This document shows, piece after piece, positions 6,661-10,031 of a stretch of DNA of 10,031 bases (the first letter of the stretch is position 1; each line of letters opens with the position of its first letter). The stretch is from contig USEF01000048.1 in assembly GCA_900553475.1 (NCBI GenBank), positions 1-10,031 of the forward strand, given 5' to 3'. Position numbers and translations under genes: made by a program. The notes below the pieces were generated by a model. It was given only the letters and a program-made list of their open reading frames with translations. It made no database searches and had not been told where the DNA came from. This stretch comes from an uncultured Collinsella sp. GTDB lineage: Bacteria; Actinomycetota; Coriobacteriia; Coriobacteriales; Coriobacteriaceae.

Positions 6661-8229
6661 ATGGACGACGCGAGCGAGCGTTCAATCGAAGAGGACATGC
6701 TCGATCAGTTCAATTACTTTGATGATGAGGACGAGGAGCTGATCGACCGTCGCGAGCCAGCGCCGCTTGATTCCTTTGATCTGGTCGATGAAGAGACTGA
6801 TGAGGTTGAGGACGAATCAACGGAGCCCCCACAGCCTTCGCGCCTTGACTCGCTGCTTTCGAGAGCCCCCATGCACCACGGCGTTCGTGCCGGCGCGCTC
6901 CATATGAAAACTGACTGGCACCAGATCGTGACGGCAGGCGATGAGCTTGCCGTCGATGCGCCGCTCACCGATAAATCATCCATCATCTGCCGCACCGGCA
7001 TGCTTATGCTGGCAAGCGGAACGGGTGCCTGGCGCGTGCGCGATACCATGAATCGTGTTGCCGCCGTACTCGGTGTCACCATCCACGTTGACTTAAGTCT
7101 TCTGTCGTTTGAGTGCACCTGCATCGAAGATGGTCACTGCTTTAATGAGGTCGTCAGCTTGCCCACAACGGGCGTCAATACTCATCGCATTTGGATGATG
7201 GAGAGCTTCTTAAAGGAAATCGAGACGTATGGGCGCCGGTTTACCGTGCACGAATACCACGAGATGCTCAAGACCGTTGAGAGTTCAAAACCCGATTACT
7301 CTCCCTGGCAACAGGGCCTTGCGGCAGCTTGTGCTTGCGGCGCCTTCGTCTTTTTGCTCGGCGGCGGCCCTATCGAGATGGCCTGCGCGTTTGTGGGCGC
7401 GGGTGTCGGCAACTTTGCCCGCTCCCATATTCTCAAGCAAGGCCTTGGTCAGTTCAGCGCGCTGACGACCGGCGTTGCGCTCGCTTGCGTTTCGTATCTG
7501 CTGGCATTGCTCGGCCTTGGCCAGGTCATACCGGGGGCAATGTCGCACCAAGAAGGCTATATCGGCGCCATGCTCTTTGTGATTCCCGGCTTTCCACTCA
7601 TTACGGCAGGCCTCGACATCGCTAAGCTCGACATGCGAAGCGGTATCGAGCGCCTTTCATATGCCGTATCGATTATTGTGATGGCGACCCTCGTAGGTTG
7701 GATGGTTGCCGAGTGTGTTGGCCTGGCGCCGGACGACTTTGCCCCACTGGGCCTTTCGCCGCTTGCCCTTACGCTCCTGCGCGTGGTGATGAGCTTCGTT
7801 GGCGTATTCGGCTTCTCGGTGATGTTCAACAGCCCGGTAAAGATGGCCGCGGCAGCTGGGTTGATCGGCGCCGTGTCCAATACCCTGCGTCTGACCCTTG
7901 TCGATGCGCCGACGATGATTCCCTTCCTGGGCCTCAGCACGGGAATGCCTCCCGAGGCAGCAGCGTTTATCGGCGCGCTGGTATCGGGGCTGCTCGCAAG
8001 CTTGGCTGAAGTCAAGCTCACCTACCCGCGCATCGCCCTCACGGTGCCTTCGATTGTCATTATGGTGCCGGGCTTGTATCTGTATCGCTCGATGTATTAC
8101 ATGTGCACCTTCGACACGGTCAATATGCTCGGCTGGTTTGTGCGCGCAGTGCTCATCGTAGCGTTTCTGCCCGTTGGACTGGGTGTGGCGCGTACGCTCA
8201 CCGACCCTCGCTGGCGCCACACCAGCTAA
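6661..8229 (+). CDS. ThrE-family threonine/serine exporter, single-chain (DUF1212 + DUF3815)
   Basis: A 522-residue inner-membrane protein of the ThrE family, which exports threonine and serine using the proton gradient. Residues 1-55 are extremely acidic (26 Asp/Glu), and residues up to about 100 look disordered. Residues 107-205 form the soluble part of DUF1212; RTGMLMLASGTGAWRVRDTM (111-130) is the characteristic opening. About ten membrane segments follow: five in the DUF1212 part (about 216-355) and five in the DUF3815 part (about 366-515). In many bacteria these halves are two separate proteins; here they are fused, as in Corynebacterium ThrE. An unusual cysteine cluster, C152, C154 and C160 next to H159, lies in the soluble part. 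GGAAGGGAG eight bases upstream supports the start. The gene appears to stand alone, since a strong terminator precedes it. Substrate is inferred from family only. Confidence 0.92.
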   Translation: MDDASERSIEEDMLDQFNYFDDEDEELIDRREPAPLDSFDLVDEETDEVEDESTEPPQPSRLDSLLSRAPMHHGVRAGALHMKTDWHQIVTAGDELAVDAPLTDKSSIICRTGMLMLASGTGAWRVRDTMNRVAAVLGVTIHVDLSLLSFECTCIEDGHCFNEVVSLPTTGVNTHRIWMMESFLKEIETYGRRFTVHEYHEMLKTVESSKPDYSPWQQGLAAACACGAFVFLLGGGPIEMACAFVGAGVGNFARSHILKQGLGQFSALTTGVALACVSYLLALLGLGQVIPGAMSHQEGYIGAMLFVIPGFPLITAGLDIAKLDMRSGIERLSYAVSIIVMATLVGWMVAECVGLAPDDFAPLGLSPLALTLLRVVMSFVGVFGFSVMFNSPVKMAAAAGLIGAVSNTLRLTLVDAPTMIPFLGLSTGMPPEAAAFIGALVSGLLASLAEVKLTYPRIALTVPSIVIMVPGLYLYRSMYYMCTFDTVNMLGWFVRAVLIVAFLPVGLGVARTLTDPRWRHTS

Positions 8230-8262
8230 TTGGTACAAGGGGGACAGGTTACTTTGCACCAA
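8230..8262 (+). repeat. REP-like hairpin C: starts directly after the ThrE-type stop codon
   Basis: TTGGTACAA (8230-8238) pairs with TTGCACCAA (8254-8262) at eight of nine positions; the mismatch becomes a G-T wobble on the minus strand. The 15-base loop GGGGGACAGGTTACT carries the same core as hairpin A. The stem begins at the first base after the TAA at 8227-8229. Confidence 0.7.
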
Positions 8263-8265
8263 ATG

Positions 8266-8332
8266 AGTTGCGGTGAAATAGGGACTGAATTGCTGCTTAA
8301 AGGGTCAAAACAGTCCGTATTCCACCGCAACT
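8266..8332. repeat. Long imperfect inverted repeat with 22-base arms
   Basis: Arms 8266-8287 and 8311-8332 are reverse complements at 20 of 22 positions. The left arm opens AGTTGCGGTG and ends AGGGACTG. The 23-base spacer begins AATTGCTGC and contains no coding sense. It starts three bases after hairpin C, so the two form a compound repeat island. The size resembles a miniature inverted-repeat element or a large REP-like unit. Confidence 0.65.
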
Positions 8333-8383
8333 TATGGGGTCGGGGGATTATCGGTGCCCTGCATCTTCATAAACTCAACGCTT

Positions 8384-8403
8384 ACGAAGCGCATGCGTTT
8401 CGT
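8384..8403. promoter_or_regulatory. Near-perfect palindrome, possible operator
   Basis: ACGAAGCGCATGCGTTTCGT is self-complementary at 18 of 20 positions. It ends on the T that begins a possible extended -10, TGCTAGGCT (8403-8411), so it covers the -35 to -15 region of that weak promoter. A role as operator for the DUF2798-type gene is inferred. Confidence 0.35.
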
Positions 8404-8447
8404 GCTAGGCTGGTTCCACCACATAAGTAGTCGCAGACGCGCGTACC

Positions 8448-8498
8448 ACGGGCGGGCGAGATGAAGTTCCAACAGCTCCATCTTGCCCGCCCGTTTTT
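8448..8498 (+). terminator. Intrinsic terminator or attenuator ahead of the DUF2798-type gene
   Basis: CGGGCGGGCGAGATG (8449-8463) pairs with CATCTTGCCCGCCCG (8479-8493) along 15 positions, with one G-U wobble, and TTTTT follows (8494-8498). It lies only 44 bases before the ATG at 8543, and no gene ends nearby except the ThrE-type gene 219 bases upstream. It could end that gene's long 3' end, end a small RNA, or act as an attenuator. Confidence 0.85.
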
Positions 8499-8542
8499 GT
8501 TGCGTGGCGCCGCGGTACAACACAGAGAGGAATCTGCCCTTT

Positions 8543-9091
8543 ATGCCTATCAACAAACGAGAGAGCCTGCTGTTCACCTTTATCATGTGCTTTTGCATGG
8601 TGCTCTGGATGAGCATCTACAACGTTGCCCTGCAGCACGGGGCCATCAACGGCGAGGTCGTTGCCACTGCGTGGCTCGGCTTCCCCGTTGCCTACATTTT
8701 TGCCATGTGCTGCGACTGGTTCGTCGCCAGCCCGCTCGCCAAGGGTTTCGCCTTTAAGTACTTGGTCACGCCGGGCAAGAGCTCGCCACTTGCCATGACG
8801 CTCGCCGTCAGCTCCTGCATGGTCGTTCCCATGGTCATCATCATGTCGCTGTACGGTGCCTGTGAGGGTCTGACGCACATGCCCGGCGGCATCCTTGCGA
8901 ACCTGTATTCCGTGCCCGCGATCTGGATGATCAACATCCCGCATAATTTTGTGATGGCGCTGCCGTGGAACCTTTTGGTAGCCGGTCCGATTTCCCGCTT
9001 CGTCTTCCGTCGCGCCTTCCCTGTGGGGACGGTTTTCGAGGAGGAGCATGCCGAGCTCTTGGAGCAGGCTATGGCTCCTGAGTGCGAGTAG
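8543..9091 (+). CDS. DUF2798-type four-helix membrane protein
   Basis: A 182-residue integral membrane protein of unknown function. Four hydrophobic segments lie at about 9-30, 41-63, 83-106 and 132-155. The opening MPINKRESLLFTFIMCFCMV resembles DUF2798 proteins, which have two helices per domain. Here the pattern occurs twice: helices 1-2 and 3-4 each end in a similar stretch (WLGFPVA...ASPLAKGFAF and WNLLVAGPISRFVFRRAF), so it looks like an internal duplication. The C-terminal 20 residues are acidic and probably cytoplasmic. The ATG at 8543 is chosen because GAGAGGAA precedes it at acceptable spacing and the protein then begins like its relatives; an in-frame ATG at 8483 would lie inside the terminator hairpin. 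The gene appears monocistronic, bounded by terminators on both sides. Confidence 0.82.
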   Translation: MPINKRESLLFTFIMCFCMVLWMSIYNVALQHGAINGEVVATAWLGFPVAYIFAMCCDWFVASPLAKGFAFKYLVTPGKSSPLAMTLAVSSCMVVPMVIIMSLYGACEGLTHMPGGILANLYSVPAIWMINIPHNFVMALPWNLLVAGPISRFVFRRAFPVGTVFEEEHAELLEQAMAPECE

Positions 9092-9093
9092 CT

Positions 9094-9145
9094 CGCTTAG
9101 GGATCTGCTGAGCGCGGGCGACTTGCTTGGTTGGAGCCCTAAGCG
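9094..9145 (+). other. Long-range 9-bp stem directly after the DUF2798-type stop
   Basis: CGCTTAGGG (9094-9102) is the exact reverse complement of CCCTAAGCG (9137-9145) with 34 bases between. It begins two bases past the stop codon and lacks a T-run. The segment 9092-9257 shows no convincing gene and ends in an intrinsic terminator, so it is either a structured 3' untranslated region or a small RNA. Confidence 0.4.
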
Positions 9146-9257
9146 TGGATAGCTCTCTCGGCGACATCGCGGGCGTGAGCGGTGCACATGACCGGAGGGC
9201 CCGTGCTGCTCCGTTGCCCGACGTGCTAGCGCGCAGAACAATCTGTTGGTGCATTCG

Positions 9258-9290
9258 GCGGCTGCTGAAGCGTTTCGGCAGCCGCTTTTT
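9258..9290 (+). terminator. Intrinsic terminator after the DUF2798-type gene
   Basis: GCGGCTGC (9258-9265) pairs with GCAGCCGC (9278-9285). The pairing continues through a T-G wobble and GAA/TTC to a four-base loop, giving a 12-bp stem. TTTTT follows at 9286-9290. It separates the DUF2798-type gene from the activase gene. Confidence 0.9.
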
Positions 9291-9302
9291 ATACGGAGTT
9301 TA

Positions 9303-9323
9303 AATACAACAGTCTGTTGTATT
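9303..9323. promoter_or_regulatory. Perfect 21-bp palindromic operator
   Basis: AATACAACAG (9303-9312) and CTGTTGTATT (9314-9323) are exact reverse complements around one central T. Perfect near-continuous dyads of this size, in an AT-rich patch of a GC-rich genome and upstream of a gene, are typical of TetR-type or similar dimeric repressors. It overlaps the -35 position of the probable promoter at 9332-9340. The regulator is not in the window. Confidence 0.72.
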
Positions 9324-9331
9324 ACGTAGAG

Positions 9332-9340
9332 TGGTATATC
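9332..9340 (+). promoter_or_regulatory. Probable extended -10 promoter for the activase gene
   Basis: TGGTATATC fits the extended -10 form TGnTATAnn. Transcription would begin near 9347 and give a leader of about 26 bases. The palindrome at 9303-9323 covers the matching -35 region, so a bound dimer would block polymerase. Confidence 0.4.
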
Positions 9341-9372
9341 TCTAGCGGGAAAAATGCGAGAGACGGAGCATT

Positions 9373-10031
9373 ATGGCGTTGCTAGTAGGACTGGACGTAG
9401 GGTCGACGACGACCAAAGTTTACGCGATGCACGAGGATATGACCGAGGCGTGGTGGGGATATCGCCGCCACGGGGCGTGTCAGACAGCGAGCGTGCGCGC
9501 CATGCTCGGCGAGCTCGCCGAGCGCTTTCCCCATGAGTCACTGCGCGTTGCGGTGACCGGCTCGGGTGCGCGCGATATCGCGACCGCGCTGGGCGCCTCG
9601 TACGTTCAGGAGGTGGTCGCCAACGCGCTCGCGATCAGCAGGTTCTATCCGCAGACGCGCTGCGCCATCGAGCTGGGCGGCCAAGACGCCAAGATGATCT
9701 TCTTCCGCACCAACGATAAGGGAGACATCGAGGTTGCCGACATGCGCATGAACGGCTCGTGCGCAGGCGGTACCGGTGCATTTATCGACGAGATGGCAAA
9801 GCTCATGGGGGTCGGCACCGAATCGGGCGAGTTCGAGCAGCTCGCAAGCCGGGGAACGACCGTCCACGAGGTCTCGGGCCGCTGCGGCGTGTACGCAAAG
9901 ACCGATATCCAGCCGCTGCTCAACGAGGGCGCACGCAAGGAGGATGTCGCAGCCTCGATTTTTCAGGCGGTCGTCAACCAGACCATTTCGGGCCTTGCCT
10001 GCGGCAAGCCCATCCGCGGCCATGTCGCGTT
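9373..10031 (+). CDS. Acyl-CoA dehydratase activase (BadF/HgdC type), truncated by window end; probably part of a large dehydratase fusion
   Basis: The first 219 residues are present and the frame is still open at the end. The fold is an ASKHA ATPase: phosphate loop DVGSTTTK (8-15) and second motif ELGGQDAK (100-107). C130 (GSCAGGTGAFID) and C171 (GRCGVYAKTDIQ) correspond to the two cysteines that, in the HgdC dimer, hold one 4Fe-4S cluster between subunits. HgdC uses ATP to drive an electron into a 2-hydroxyacyl-CoA dehydratase. The stretch around 169-216 resembles the large fusion proteins in which activase, DUF2229 and dehydratase-like parts form one chain of well over 1000 residues, rather than the about 260-residue HgdC; this is recalled family knowledge and cannot be confirmed here. 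GGAG lies four bases before the ATG, slightly short spacing. A palindromic operator and promoter sit just upstream. Confidence 0.88.
   Translation, partial: MALLVGLDVGSTTTKVYAMHEDMTEAWWGYRRHGACQTASVRAMLGELAERFPHESLRVAVTGSGARDIATALGASYVQEVVANALAISRFYPQTRCAIELGGQDAKMIFFRTNDKGDIEVADMRMNGSCAGGTGAFIDEMAKLMGVGTESGEFEQLASRGTTVHEVSGRCGVYAKTDIQPLLNEGARKEDVAASIFQAVVNQTISGLACGKPIRGHVA

Larger units (their letters stand above)
8333..8542. other. Leader region of the DUF2798-type gene
   Basis: This completes the 313-base gap after the ThrE-type gene (8230-8542). It holds a near-perfect 20-base palindrome (8384-8403), a possible extended -10, TGCTAGGCT (8403-8411), an intrinsic terminator hairpin (8448-8498) and a ribosome site, GAGAGGAA (8525-8532), about ten bases before the ATG at 8543. 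No believable small protein gene was found on either strand. Confidence 0.5.

Noticed and set aside
8230..8430. Small plus-strand open frame of 66 codons after the ThrE-type gene
   Set aside because: It is composed of hairpin C, the long inverted repeat and the palindrome, and has no ribosome site.
8405..9241. 278-codon open frame on the minus strand
   Set aside because: It covers the DUF2798-type gene and two hairpins; its composition, rich in His, Arg and Gln, is typical of antisense translation.
9145..9302. GTG-started frame of about 52 codons
   Set aside because: It passes through the terminator at 9258-9290, lacks a ribosome site and has no protein-like pattern.
1..10031. CRISPR array, tRNA, rRNA, prophage or toxin-antitoxin system
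   Set aside because: No regularly spaced direct repeats, cloverleaf, rRNA-like stretch, integrase, capsid or paired small toxin genes were seen.

Overview
The window looks like chromosomal DNA from a GC-rich actinobacterial gut-type organism, most likely class Coriobacteriia and probably Collinsella or a close relative. This rests on the strong G/C bias at third codon positions, clear Shine-Dalgarno sites, the gene types and the style of the intergenic hairpins. It is inference from reading the sequence, not a database match. Eight complete genes and one truncated gene are present. I see no rRNA, tRNA, CRISPR array or transposase gene.

Region 1 (about 1-3314, minus strand) reads right to left. 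It holds an alpha/beta hydrolase (2517-3314), then a two-gene signalling unit: a large GGDEF/receiver/HD-GYP protein (425-2305) and, 23 bases downstream, a small histidine-phosphotransfer (Hpt) protein (45-401). The large protein has a degenerate GGDEF motif (GCDKF) but keeps a perfectly spaced RxxD inhibitory site. Its HD-GYP centre is complete. It therefore looks like a receiver-controlled cyclic-di-GMP phosphodiesterase that can sense nucleotide, with Hpt as a likely phosphorelay partner. A good sigma-70-type promoter lies in front of it.

Region 2 (3315-6440, plus strand) holds a radical SAM protein (3540-4316), a type I methionine aminopeptidase with an N-terminal SEC-C zinc motif (4372-5259) and a D-isomer-specific 2-hydroxyacid dehydrogenase with a GTG start (5390-6325). 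Strong intrinsic terminators follow the last two genes.

Region 3 (6441-9290, plus strand) holds a single-chain ThrE-type (DUF1212 + DUF3815) amino acid exporter with a very acidic N-terminus (6661-8229) and a four-helix DUF2798-type membrane protein (8543-9091). The gaps around them are rich in hairpins.

Region 4 (9291-10031) starts a new transcription unit. A 21-bp perfect palindrome sits in a promoter region ahead of an acyl-CoA dehydratase activase (BadF/HgdC type), which probably begins a very large 2-hydroxyacyl-CoA dehydratase-related fusion protein that runs off the window.

The most unusual signal is between the genes. Three intergenic hairpins (5336-5370, 6525-6555, 8230-8262) have unrelated stems but nearly the same loop, built on GGGAC(AG)GTT. 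A further long imperfect inverted repeat (8266-8332) lies three bases from the third hairpin. Together they look like a REP-like or MITE-like repeat family in which the loop, not the stem, is conserved.
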